The notes below the pieces were generated by a model. That model searched no databases. It had not been told where the DNA came from and saw only the letters and a list, made by a program, of their open reading frames with translations. From NCBI GenBank assembly GCA_037367405.1, contig JAZKJV010005542.1:62001-126000 (forward strand): a stretch of DNA of 64,000 nt, read 5' to 3'. The position numbers and the translations under genes were made by a program. This stretch comes from Ottelia alismoides. Lineage: Eukaryota > Streptophyta > Magnoliopsida > Alismatales > Hydrocharitaceae. How positions within the stretch are numbered: the stretch's first letter is position 1; the number at the start of each line of letters is the position of its first letter. Below are positions 30,961 through 42,400 of this stretch, in pieces.

Positions 30961-33579
30961 ATTATCAACAAGAGTAAATAATTTTAACACTAATGTTTTT
31001 ACTTTATCTCATTTCAATTTTTTCTCTTCTATCTCTTATCTTCATCCAAAAATTCAAAAATTCAAATTTCAAATCCCATTTTATCTATTAATATGACTCC
31101 TCATAACTCTTTTCAACCTGATCAATCTTTGATGAGAGGAGCCCGATCTACGAGAGTCTTCTTATCGCAGAAGGGTGCCTAGCCTCTGAGTCGTTCGGTG
31201 ACAACGAGTCAGCCTTCGTCGAGGCGATCACGGTATTTTTCCACTCCTATAGTTAGATCCATCATTTTATTCTTGTTTTTCATCTAGATTAACCTTAGTT
31301 TAATTTTTCGCATTTTAATTTCATTATTAATTTTTTATATAGATTTTAGAATCCAACATAACTTGATTCTTCGCCATCGATCTCAATTTTTCATCTCACA
31401 TCTCGATCTCTCCACGTTTTTTCTACCTATCACGATCTTTCAATTTCGACCACGCACGCTGACTGGATACTCGAATCCATTCCCCATTTGTTTACTGGAT
31501 CGCCATTCACGCATTCGGTTTTGATTTGGGACCGAGCTGTCGTGCTCCCGTCCTCATTTGTTATAAATAAAAATATATATAAAAAATAGATTGTTTTTAT
31601 TCTCTCTACTATTTGTTTTGCAATCATCTAAAAAAAGATAAAAAATAAAAGTAAAAAGAAAAAATCTTGCCGTTTATGTTTCCAAAGAAGAATAAAATAA
31701 AAAATATTTTTAATTCACTATTCTATTTTTACAAAAATAAAAAATTTAAAAAATATACATTTTTTTCATCATCTGTAGGTTAAAATAATATAAAACTCAG
31801 GCACTAGAGCCGCCTGTCCCAGCCGCCTGCATCTGCCACATCGCACTTCCACCATCGCGCGACCACCAACGCGGTGGATATCCGCAGCATCAGCCACTGG
31901 TCGCTCCCTCCACCGCGACCCCCTTTTGGCTGCTGCTAGCCCTCGACAACTAACGCCGCCCTGTTGCCCCTGCTCCATCTCTGCGATCTCCACGTGTGCC
32001 AACATCTAAGCAGAAGCTCCTCTCCCTCAGAATCTCCTACCGTGCGAGCACCGCCTTCACCTCCCTGGTGCATCCCACTGCACGTGTCCTCGTCGCCAAT
32101 ACATCACCCCTGCGAGTGCCAGCAACCGTCGAGTTTCTCCGCGCGAAGACCTCCGCCGACCACCGCTTTGCTTGCAGGAGAAGAAATAAGGACAACAGTA
32201 CCTGTATCCCCTTTGTCTATGGTTTGAAGGAAGAATGAAGAGAACTACATAGTAGCCCTAAGGGATAAAAAAATTGGCAAAATTACAAATACGACCCTCA
32301 ACATTTTCGAAATTGCAAGAAGAGCCCTTGCTAGTTCAAATTGGCTGAAATTATATCTACAACCCTGGAGGTTCTAAAAATTCCAAGAAGCTCTGCAGCT
32401 AGAGCCAATCACGTGCGCAACACGTTTCATTGGGTAATTTGTAGTTATAGAAGTCTGTTTATTTCTGTTATTTGTTGAATGCTAAAACATTGAATAATTG
32501 CCGTTGAGTCCCTATTTCTAGTCATTATTTTGCGTGTTCTTTTTAGTGAAAATAAATGTTTTCGTTGGTCCATAATTTCTTAAAAAATCATGCTATGCTT
32601 CTAATGTGTGAATCTTTCTAGAATAAAATTTTCATTACATTTTATTTTCATTTGGTATTATTAAAAAATCAACAACAATGTCCTTTTCTCTTCCTAAAAT
32701 TCAAAAATTCATGAAAATTTGAATACTGCTCGAAAAATTCCAAAAACATTAGATTAATTTCCTTTCATTGTCTTTTAATTTCTTTGCAAATTTCGTGAAT
32801 CAACTCTTTTCAAAATCCAAACAAAGTGAAAAATACTCAAAATCTTATAAAAATCATAAAAACCTATACAAAAGACCAAAAATCACGACTTCACTTTTTA
32901 CTTGTAGATATTTGTTTTTATTTTAGCATAAAAATAGTTACTAGGAGTTTTAAGCATTTAAAATATTTTTAAGTTGAAATTTACTCTTGGCTGTGCACTG
33001 TTTATCTTTTGGCCATTATTTGATTTTTAGAAAAATACAAAAACATCTAAAAATTTTAAAAAAATTCCCAAAAATTTCTTTAAAACCTAAAAATATTTTC
33101 TCTAGGTTTTTATCAGCATTTTTGATATAATTAAAAAATAAATAAGTGTGGTGTGCATATTTATATCTTGTGCATATTGTTCCTTATTTGAAAATTAAAA
33201 AAATGTAAAATGAAAATCACTAAAAAATTTGAAAATTAGAAAATAAAAAATAAAAACAAAAAAATTATTCAAAAATTTAAAAGAATAAGAAATCAAGATA
33301 GTTTGCCTTTGAGATTCCTGCTTTTTCTCTTAATTAATTTTTCATCGATTATTTAAATAACCCATGAGAATTGTAGCTTCCCTGAGTTCGATCATATCCG
33401 ATATACAAGTAAATAAGTAGCAAAAATTTCTCTTACTTCATTATTCTCTTGTAGTTACTTTTGCAGCTTGAAAAAAGAAAAAAAAACAAAAAATTGTTCA
33501 TTTGTGTACATGTGATTGGGTTACAATGACTTGTTCATAATTCAAATAATTAAAACCCCATAAAAGTGTTACAATAAAA

Positions 33580-33597
33580 TGACGCTGTTGTTGGGGA
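33580..33597 (+). other. Element F primer binding site (tRNA-Asp type)
   Basis: TGACGCTGTTGTTGGGGA lies three bases (AAA) after the LTR end. The complement of the plant tRNA-Asp 3' end is TGGCGCCGTTGCCGGGG; the differences are G-to-A or C-to-T. Confidence 0.8.
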
Positions 33598-34924
33598 GGC
33601 ACGTAGACGGTAGTTAGGTTTCTCTTTTGACTTGCTATTCTTGGTCGTAAATATCTGTTTATATCTTTCCACATTTAATCCATTGTTCATTTCCACTACG
33701 TTCATTTCATTATTTGTGCTTATATTTTTTTTAAATTGTGTTTCTTGCATATTCTCTCTTTCATTTTCTTGCGAGGGCCCGCAGAGTGAAGGGGGTGATC
33801 CTAGGAGGGCCGAAGCACCCAAGCAAAGCGGAGGCGGTTTGATTCGTCTCAAAGCCACATGAGAGCACAGGAGGAGGAGAAGAATATTTTGAAAGAGACC
33901 ATCATTTGGAGCATGGATATTTTTTATTTATTCAACATTTGAACTCTTGTAAAAAGGACTTTCATTGGTTGCAAGATCTGTTCCGTCAAGTGCCGATGCA
34001 CTTGGTAATCTCACCGCCTTTATTTTCTTTATTTCACGCAGATTTCATGAGCTACCTATTGATTGCTTTAATTAATTTGTTTGAGCTAGGTAATTAATTA
34101 GGTCCAAACAATATAAACAAGAATTTCTGTACTAATAGAGTAGAGCATAATTGGACTTAGTCAAATTTAATTGGTTCTTGCCCGTTAATGGAAGTTATCA
34201 TCTAGGACGATTCACTTGAATCATGTGGTTATTTTACTTTTCTGTATTTAAATTCTGTGCAGATCATTTTACATGTAGAGTGCTGGTGACAGGTACACAC
34301 CTCTAATCTTTGCATGCATTATTGTTTTTAATCACGCATTGGAATTTCCGATCTCCTTCCTCATTTTCACTCACAAAAGTTAAAAAGAAAATTGGACACT
34401 CGGTAGGCGATGCATTGAAAATATTTAAACAAAGTGACAACTGCCTAAATACAAGTCTGCTAAAGAAAACTCGACCCTAAAATAAATACAAGGAAAAATC
34501 ATTATTTTAGGGAGAGTAACCCCCTCATTGTTTGGTTTGTATGCAACAAGAGAGCGACCCACACACTGGGATAGAACCACGCCCGAACTCTTTTCAGACT
34601 ACAGTCTTGGGTTAGCCGTTCTCCAGTGAGGATCTCTCTAGTAGCCGGTAAAGTGACCCGCGACATCCTTAGCAGTTTGAATTGATCGGGTAGCTAGTAA
34701 ATGGTCCATTATTCATACTGGCTGGGAAAGATCTAACTTTGGAATTGGGCTAGTCTCTTGGGAGCATTGGGTTTCTAACAGCTCGCTTCAACCGCTTTGT
34801 TATATTGTATTCTCACCAAACTTTAAAATTGACAAGATAATTGATCGAACCTTCACGGTATTCACTGAGTTGAGTTGGTGAACTGGGGGTTTGTATTGTG
34901 TTTGATTGCTTGTGTGCATACTAG
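33598..34924 (+). other. Element F leader
   Basis: No supported ORF. The part 34505-34915 resembles A's leader (740-945): ggagagtaaccccctcattg, gagagcgacccacacactgg, and the segment around the weak hairpin GATCG-8 nt-CGGTA at 34843-34860. Confidence 0.65.
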
Positions 34925-35640
34925 ATGCTTCTGCGTATTTGTGCCTTGTTCTTCACATCTTTTGACTTGACCCTCATGCTTTCCCAATCATTTTCTCTTG
35001 TTTCGGAGATGGCCGACTGGAGTTATTTTAATATGATCTTCATGGATCCCTCGTACGCTCCAACCGATCCACCTTCCTTTTTCCAGGAGGACCTTCCTCC
35101 TGATTTTGTGCATATCCGCCTAACCCAATATTTCAGGAGTCGGAGGATTTTGACTCTCTCCCACCCTCATCCAACTCATCCAATCCTAGGATTTTGGAGT
35201 CACCTTTCATGTTGTCTACACTTGAGACCTTGAACCAGATGATGGAGCATATGAATTCAAAAATTACCAATCTATTTAACATCAATAAGAGGCAGAATGT
35301 TGCTCCACTATATGAGGATATGGATTCACTTGATGTTAATTATGAGAGCTTACAATCACCTAAAATACAAAAAAATGAGAAAAAAAATCCAAAAATAATT
35401 TGAGAGATACATTATTGATTCATTTTGTGATGAGAGGGCACACATGCCAAACAAATTTCCCACACAATCATTCACCACATGTCCCAACCTTGAACTCGAG
35501 GATGCCACTGTATAGAATGCTCTTGGCAGTCCTCATATATATGCTGAGTATGATCTCCTCCCTTTTATGGAGGAGGTTCGAAAATTCAAAAAAATGTTGA
35601 ACCCGAAGTGTTGTCCACTATTCACGAGATCATTAAAACC
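34925..35640 (+). pseudogene. gag: Element F gag remnant without capsid core
   Basis: Short pieces in shifting frames (34925-35233, 35194-35403, 35400-35600) follow the leader as gag does in A. One has a Met/Asn-rich helical segment (LETLNQMMEHMNSKITNLFN) like the coiled part of A's Gag. No FLKKFYP or EAWDRFK core can be found. Coding status is doubtful. Confidence 0.45.
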
Positions 35641-36358
35641 CCACTTCAACTGGCCATGACCCATTTATCTGCTCCTCAACCCAAGAAGAGAAAGCAGAGG
35701 AGCAGATGTGAGCATCACATCTTGACCATGGCCACTGCTTATGCCATCTCCCACATTTTAAGAAAGTGAACACTGCCATACCTCTTGTGTGTTGCTCGAC
35801 TCTGACTATTCTTGTGACAACACTCTCCTTGACTATGGTTCTTCAATCAATATAATACCCTTCTCTATGGTACAATCTATTCATCATGGTCCTCTCAAGA
35901 GAACTAGGATGATAGTTCAATTTGATGATGGATCTATCAAGAGGCTAAAGGGTATTCTAGAAAATCCTATCATTCTTATTCAGGTCATGAAATTCACTTC
36001 TGATTTTGTTGTATTGCCCATGGAGACCTCCATCCCTATAGAGAACCCTCCAATCACCATGGGAAGGCCTTTCCTCGCCTCTACAAGAGCCATTATTGAT
36101 TATGGATCAGGATCAGGAGAGATTCGCTTCCGTTCTGATGTAGGGAGCGATGTGTTGATCACTACACCCATTACTGACCAGAGATCTGCATCCCATGAGA
36201 GTGTATCTATGTTAGCTAACCCCAAGGACTTTGACCATGATGATACTACCAGTGATTTTTGCTGTATGATGGAAGATACTGAGACCCGAGAATTCCTCTT
36301 CAAGGAGGAGGACTTGGACAGCATAGACATTGGAGTTCCCCCTTCTGGTACATGGTGA
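35641..36358 (+). pseudogene. pol (pr): Element F aspartic protease domain
   Basis: The best open piece is 35789-36358. It has TLLDYGSSINIIP, with the catalytic Asp and Gly-Ser kept and Asn replaced by Tyr; the typical hydrophobic strand DFVVLPMET; and ITMGRPFLASTRAIIDYGSG, matching the ILGRLFLRTVKAVFDYGTG of A. The preceding KRKQRSRCEHHILTMATAYAI-type segment (35690-35760) is in a neighbouring frame. It is the only enzyme domain left in F. Confidence 0.85.
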
Positions 36359-36385
36359 TGCATTGATGACATCCACGAGATTTAC

Positions 36386-36943
36386 ATGATAGACACCCTA
36401 GAGCGGAAGGCAGACTCTGAGACTAGACAAGATGGACGTGATTTGACTACTTCCACTGATGAGTCCGTTCCTATTCACCTTGATTTAAATGAGATTGATA
36501 AGACCGAATTTGATTTGATTGCTTTTATAAAGGAATTTGGGTCTTTTGATAAAGATGATAATCCAATAATGGCTCTCCAGGCTGGAATTGATCTTACTTT
36601 TTTGGATAGTGAATTCAAGCCTTTTTACTTTGATATTTGCAAGACTTCCCAGGTCGGACATGACCATATTACTTCCACTGATCGGTTTAGGCTTGCACAA
36701 TCTGAAATTGCTGAGGATACATTCTTGGTCGATTCTAATCGGTTTATGTCTAACGATGACCCCAATATCATCCTACACATTGTCAGAAACCATTCCTCAA
36801 CGGTCCTGCAAGAAGGTCCGCTTTCGACCTTCTCGGCCTTCGTACATCCACTCCTCTTGTATACCCTTTTGTTTCATTCTTTTTTCTCCCATTTTATCAT
36901 TCACCCCTTTTCTATGTGTACATATGGTATACATAGGATGTGA
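36386..36943 (+). pseudogene. Element F acidic linker and fused 3' end
   Basis: 186 codons rich in Asp, Glu, Thr and Ile, continuing the acidic protease-RT linker (DLNEIDKTEFDLIAFIKEFG). No RT, RNase H or integrase motif follows. The tail (STVLQEGPLSTFSAFVHPLL...) leads directly into the hairpin array at 36950. The deletion joining linker to the post-integrase region must lie near 36760-36860. Confidence 0.6.
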
Positions 36944-36947
36944 TTTA

Positions 36948-37365
36948 TTCTAAGTATGGGGGGGGGGGGTGAAGGATTTGAGTTGTTCATATTTGTCCTA
37001 TTCATCACTCCTGTTGTTGCCTATACTTAGGGCTACTCTACCCTAAGTATAGGGGGAGTGATGTTGTTCATATCATGTTTTTTTTTGTGTTTCCCGTTGA
37101 GTCTATACATTCTCTTCATCGGTTTTCCCTTTTGTACAATCCACTATTCATAGGATTACTTGATCCTAGGTATAGGGGGATCACTGACTTCTCTTATTTT
37201 TATCTTTTCTTTGAGTCGTTGTAGCATAGGAGCCTTTCACTTTTCTATACTTAGCATGGATTATGTCTTACTTTGTCACTCTCTGATCACTATGAGGACA
37301 TAGTTCGAGCTAAGTATAGGGGGGTGTCGTATATATTGTATATATACTTTAGACATAACTCGTAC
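36948..37365 (+). repeat. Element F hairpin/purine-run array (four units)
   Basis: Unit 1: CTAAGTAT then a run of 12 G (36958-36969); its 5' arm is lost. Unit 2: CTATACTTAGGG (37021-37032), 8 nt loop, CCCTAAGTATAG (37041-37052), G-run to 37056. Unit 3: 37144-37156 with 37162-37174, 11 of 13 paired. Unit 4: CTATACTTAGC (37245-37255) with GCTAAGTATAG (37309-37319), 53 nt loop containing a nested ATGTC/GACAT pair, then six G. The AT-rich palindrome follows. Confidence 0.87.
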
Positions 37366-38885
37366 TTTTAAGATAATTATTTTGGGTATATGTATATAAT
37401 TTTGAAAAATCCACGTGTGCATAAAAAACTAAAAAACAAAAAAAACAAAACAAAACAAAAAAACTTATTGTATATACTTGTATATATTTTACTAACCATT
37501 TTCCCTTAAAAAATCCCTAAAAATTACAAAATCAAAAGTCTATAAAAATTTGCATAATTTAGAAAAACTTTCTTTTCATATTTGCATTTTTCTTCAAAAA
37601 AATCCATAAAAAAGTTTAAAATTAGAAAATTATTTCAAAAAAAACATTCTTTTTGCATTTGCATCATTTTTTTCAAAAAGTGCTTTCTTTGCATTGTTCA
37701 TATTTTCTTGCATTCACATGTGAATTTTTCAGGATAGTATTGACATTTAAACTAAGTTTTGAATAAAATTGAAGAATGGAGCTTAATTGGACCTTAATCC
37801 ACTTAATTTCAGAGGAACCTTATAAGAAATGGAGTTAAGACTTTTCAGGTTCTAGTGACTTAATTCTTTGAGTCCATAATACTATGTTCACATGTCATCT
37901 TGAGTAGTATAAGTAGAATATTTAACAACACACGCATGATTCTTTCAGACTGTGGCTTATCTTGGAGAAGCACTCTACATGTAGCCCTTCATGGATGAGG
38001 TAGTGAGGAGGCAGAATCTTTTGGCTTGGGGTAGCATACGAGGGTAGTACATCTAGGTGGAACCTCTCATCTAAATCTAGGGAAGGAAGTGTGTCTCAAC
38101 CTGGTGTAGAGATGTTGAGGTCTAACGATAGGATGTTTTGGGGTTGCAATAATACTTCGAAAGAGGGATAGTCTACTGGCTCAAGAGGAAAAACTCCTTA
38201 TGTACATGTTGCACCTTGTATATACTTCAAAAAAGAGAGGAAAAATGTAGAATCTCCAAAAGTGGATAGGCCTAATTGAAAAGTATAATGCCTACCGGAG
38301 TGTATATACAAGGATAAAAAAACATAATAAGATCTTCAAAGTCATTTTTTTGTAAGCTTGCAACGGATGACTTGGCTATACTGGTCATGATTCCAAGGAT
38401 AGGTAGCTACACTGGTTACCATCCATTCTTTTCTCCATCTCCTCTTCTTGAGCTGGTTATACTTGAACTTAGAAGGGAATATCTCTGCTCCTCAAGGAAA
38501 GAGTTGCAAGACTGGGGAACTAGAGTTACCTTGTTGAGGGAGGTTGTTTCTTTGATACTTTTGAGATGGGGAGCTATATCTCACTTACACCGCACAAGTA
38601 AAGATTCATAGTCACAAGAATTTGTGTATGTAGACTTGTTCTGACCTGACTGTTGAGGTGACATGAATAGGAGTCTTATGGAACTTAGAGGCTGTTAGGT
38701 TTTAAATCCATCTCCCATTAAGGTTCCGACACACTAATAATCCAAGGTCTGGCAGAGCTCCAAACTACAATTTTATGAAGAAAAGTTTAATACTCAATAT
38801 TATCCTAACTTGTCTATTTTCCTTCCTTTTTTCTTCTATCCACTTATTCTTTCAAATAAGTGTTTGCCAAGGGAATAACAAAGTT
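37366..38885 (+). other. Element F 3' noncoding region
   Basis: No supported ORF. Shared with A: the block near 37792-37885 and the doubled ctatactggtca / ctacactggtta motif at 38368-38425. Confidence 0.6.
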
Positions 38886-38899
38886 AAAGCATAGGGGGA
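38886..38899 (+). promoter_or_regulatory. Element F polypurine tract
   Basis: AAAGCATAGGGGGA abuts the LTR start TGGTGAATATG at 38900. One base of the AAGTATAGGGGG core is changed. Confidence 0.8.
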
Positions 38900-41800
38900 T
38901 GGTGAATATGCGATTCATCATCTTTATTCATTTATTTTAGCTTAAAATCCCTTACAACACCTGTACATTATACTAACTTTATATTCTTACTAACTTGCAT
39001 CTGTGTGTAAATATTGTATATTTGTATATTATTTTAACCTAAAATAAATAAAGAAAGAAAGGAAAAATAAAGAAAAGAAGACTATATATATGTAATAGAT
39101 ACAAGCTGGCCCGAACCCCGAAAGAAGGTCAAGACTTGAACTGATCAACCAGGAATAAAGTAGGGGGAGAAAGGGTCCTTAATCAGAAAATCCAAAAAAA
39201 TGTGTGTTGTAAATAATTCTCACTTATTGTGTATATATGTATAAAACTAACAGTATTTTATTTGTACATAAATTTACCTTAAATAAAATATTAAACAAAA
39301 TTGTAAATAAAATGTTTGCTAATAATAAAAATAATTGTATAATGAAATCATGTATATAATAAAAGTAACCACATTTGGAAAAGCCATTAAGCGATAATTG
39401 AAAAATCAATTTGGGGTCCATATGAACTCAAATTGAACAAACTCGCTTCCATTTTATTCTAAATTAAATTATCTTTAAAACAACTGTGATATCATAAATT
39501 TTGGAGTTAGGGTTGAAAAGTTGGTTTTCGGGGGTGGTTTGTGCAATATTTCCATTTATTTATACATATTATACTTGTAGATATTTGTAAATATTTTTAC
39601 TAATTATTTTAAAAAATAAAAAATCATAAAAAAATAAAAAATAAAATTTAAAACAAAACAAAAAACTAATTTCCTTATTTAACCATTTATATAATGTCAT
39701 ATATGTATATAACATATGTATATAGTTGATTTTCTTAAATAACTACCACAAAAAATAAAAAACTTAACATTTAATTTTCAAATTAATAAAGTGACAATAA
39801 TATACAAAAATAGTTATTTTTTGTCAATAACTTTAACACTAATCTTTTTTACTTTATCTCTTTTCAATTTTTTCCTCTCTTATCTCTTATCTTCATCCAA
39901 AAATTTAAAATTCAAATTCCATTCTATCTATTAATATGGCTCCTTGTCCCTCTTTTCAAATTGATCAATCTTTGGTGAGAGGAGACAGATCTTCGAGAGT
40001 CATCTTGTTGTAGAAGGGTGCCTAGCCTTCGAGCCATCCAGTGACAACGAGTCGGCCTTCGTCGAGGCGGTTATGGTATTTTTCTGTTCCTAAGGTTAGA
40101 TCCGTCATTTTATTCTTGTTTTTCATATAGATTAACCTTAGTTTAATTTTTCACAATTTAATTTCATCATCAATTTTTTTATATAGATTTTATAATCCAT
40201 CACAACTTGATTCTTCGCCACCGATCTCGATTTTTCATCTCACATCTCGATCTCTCCACGTTCTTTTCTACCTATCACGATATCTCAACTCCGACCACGC
40301 ATGCTGGTCAGAGACTCAGATCCATTCCTCATTTGTCATTGGATCTCGTTCACGCATTCGGTTTTGATTTGGGACCAGGCCGTCATGCTCGCGTCCTCAT
40401 TTGTTTATAAATAAAAAATATATAAAAAACAAAAAAATAGATTGTTTTTCTTCTCTCTAACATTTGTACGGGATCATCTAAAAAAAGATAAAAAAATCAA
40501 AAGAAAAAGAAAAAAGATTTTGTCGTTTCTATTCCAAAAAATAAAAATAAAAAATAATTTTTATTCTCTATTCAACTTTTTACATAAATAAAAAAAAATA
40601 AAAAATAAAAAATATACAATTTTCTACACCGTCTGCAGGTTAAAAAAATTAAAATAAATAAAATAAAACTCCGATGGCAGGGCCGCCACCCCCAGCTGCC
40701 TGCATTGGCCGTAGTCGCACTTCCACCATCGCATGGTCACTAGCGTGGCAGACCTCTACAGCATCAGCCACTGGTCTTGCCCTCCACCGCAGCCCCCCTT
40801 TGGCCACTGCTAGCCCTCGACAACCAACGCCACCCCGTCTCCCCTTCTCCACCTTCGTGAGCTCCATGCGTGCCAACATCTGAGCAAAATCTCCTCTGCC
40901 GCAGAACCTCCTATCGTATGTGCACCACCTTCACCTTCATCGCGCATCCCACCACACTTGTCCTCATCGCCAGCCATCGAGCTCCTCTACGTGAAGACCT
41001 TCGTCGACCACCCCTTTGCTTGCAGGAGAAGAAATAAGGGCGGCGACACCCCCTTTTTCTATGGTTTGAAGGAAAGAACAAAGAGAACAACACAATAGCC
41101 CTAAGGGGCAAAAAAATTTGGCAAAATTACAAATCTGACCCTTGACATTTTCAAAATTGCAAGAAGAGCCCTTGCCAGTTCAAGTTGGGCGAAATTATAT
41201 CTACACCCCTGGAGGTTCTAAAAATTGCAAGAAGCCCCACAGCCAAAGCCAATCTTGTGCGCAACATGTTTCCTTGGGTAATTTGTAGTTTTAGTCGTCT
41301 GTTTACTTCTGTTATTTGTTCAATGCTAAAACATTGAATAATTGCCATTCTGTCCCTATTTCCAGACATTATTTTGCATGTTATTTTTAGTGAAATAAAT
41401 GTCTTTGTTGGTCAATAATTTAAAATCATACTATGCTCCTAATGTGTGAATCTTTCTAGTATAAATTTTCAGTGTATTTTATTTTCATTTGTTATCATTG
41501 AAAAATCAACAATAGTGTCCTTTTCTCTTCTTGAATTTCAAAAGCTCATAAAAATTTGAATATTTCTCAAAAAATTTTGAAAAATTAGATTAATTTCCTT
41601 TCATTGTCTTTTGATTTCTATGTAAATTTCATGCATAATTCTTTTCAAAACCCCCAAAATTGAAAAATACTCAAAATATTATAAAAATCATAAAAAATTC
41701 TACAAAAAATCCAAAAATCATGATTTCACTTTCTGTTGGCAGATATTTATTTATATTTTAGCATGAAAATAGTTTCCAAGAGTTTTCACATTAAAATATT

Positions 41801-42395
41801 TGAAGTTGCAAATTACTCCATGTTGTGTACTGTTTATCATTTTTGTCATTGTTTAATTTTTAGAAAAAAATACAAAAACATCTAAAAATTCTACAAAAAT
41901 TTCCAAAAACATTTCGAAGTTTTTAAAAGCCTAAAATATTTTCCATGGATTTTTTGAGCATTTTTGATATGCGTATTTCTTATCTTGTGCATATTGTTCC
42001 TTATTTGAAAATAAAAAATTGTAAGATTAAAATCACTAAAAAATTTGAAAATCAGAAAATAAAAATAGAAATAAAAAATATAAAAAAATTATAGGTCAAA
42101 AAAATCACAAGAAACCAAGATAGTTTGCCATTGAGATTCCCGCTTTTTCTATTAATTGATTTTCATCAATTATTTGAGTAACCCTCGAGCATTGTTGTCT
42201 TCTTGAGTACGATCTTGTCTTCTATACAGGTAAATAAGTAGCAAAAATTTCTCTTTCTTCATTATTCTCTTGTAGTTAATTGTGTAGCTTGAAAAAAGAA
42301 AAAAACAAAAAATTATTTGTTTGTTGACGCTTGATTGGGTTGCAATGACTTGTTCATAATTCAAATAATTAAAACCCCAAAAAAGTGTTACAACA
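38900..42395 (+). repeat. Element F 3' LTR
   Basis: It starts TGGTGAATATGCGATTCATCA, an imperfect terminal palindrome, and ends GTGTTACAACA at 42395, followed by attgc. It is collinear with the 5' LTR apart from the LINE and inverted fragment in the latter. The GC-rich block is at 40670-41050. ORFs in it are not conserved between the LTR copies. Confidence 0.87.
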
Positions 42396-42400
42396 ATTGC
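42396..42400. repeat. Target site duplication of element F, right copy (attgc)
   Basis: Partner of 28283-28287; one transition apart. Confidence 0.6.

Larger units (their letters stand above)
28288..33576 (+). repeat. Element F 5' LTR, interrupted by a LINE and an inverted fragment
   Basis: It starts TGATGAATCTGCATTTCAT and ends ...GTGTTACAATA, three bases before the PBS; the 3' LTR ends GTGTTACAACA. At 5289 bp it is about 1.8 kb longer than the 3' LTR. The excess is explained by the LINE plus its target duplication (1171 bp) and a ~540 bp insertion at 30421-30960. Conserved blocks between the LTRs include a GC-rich middle (31800-32220) and an AT-rich 3' third. Confidence 0.87.
28288..42395 (+). 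mobile_element. Element F: defective Athila-type element nested in C
   Basis: LTR, PBS, leader, gag remnants, protease, linker, hairpin array, PPT and LTR are present in order. The Gag core, RT, RNase H and integrase are absent. Because the LTRs, PBS, PPT and a 5 bp flank duplication are all present, F either moved in this deleted form using enzymes in trans or lost the middle later. It separates C's pol (left) from C's gag (right). Confidence 0.85.

Noticed and set aside
31769..32238. ORFs in the GC-rich part of F's 5' LTR, and 40649-41111 in the 3' LTR
   Set aside because: Reading frames are not preserved between the two LTR copies.
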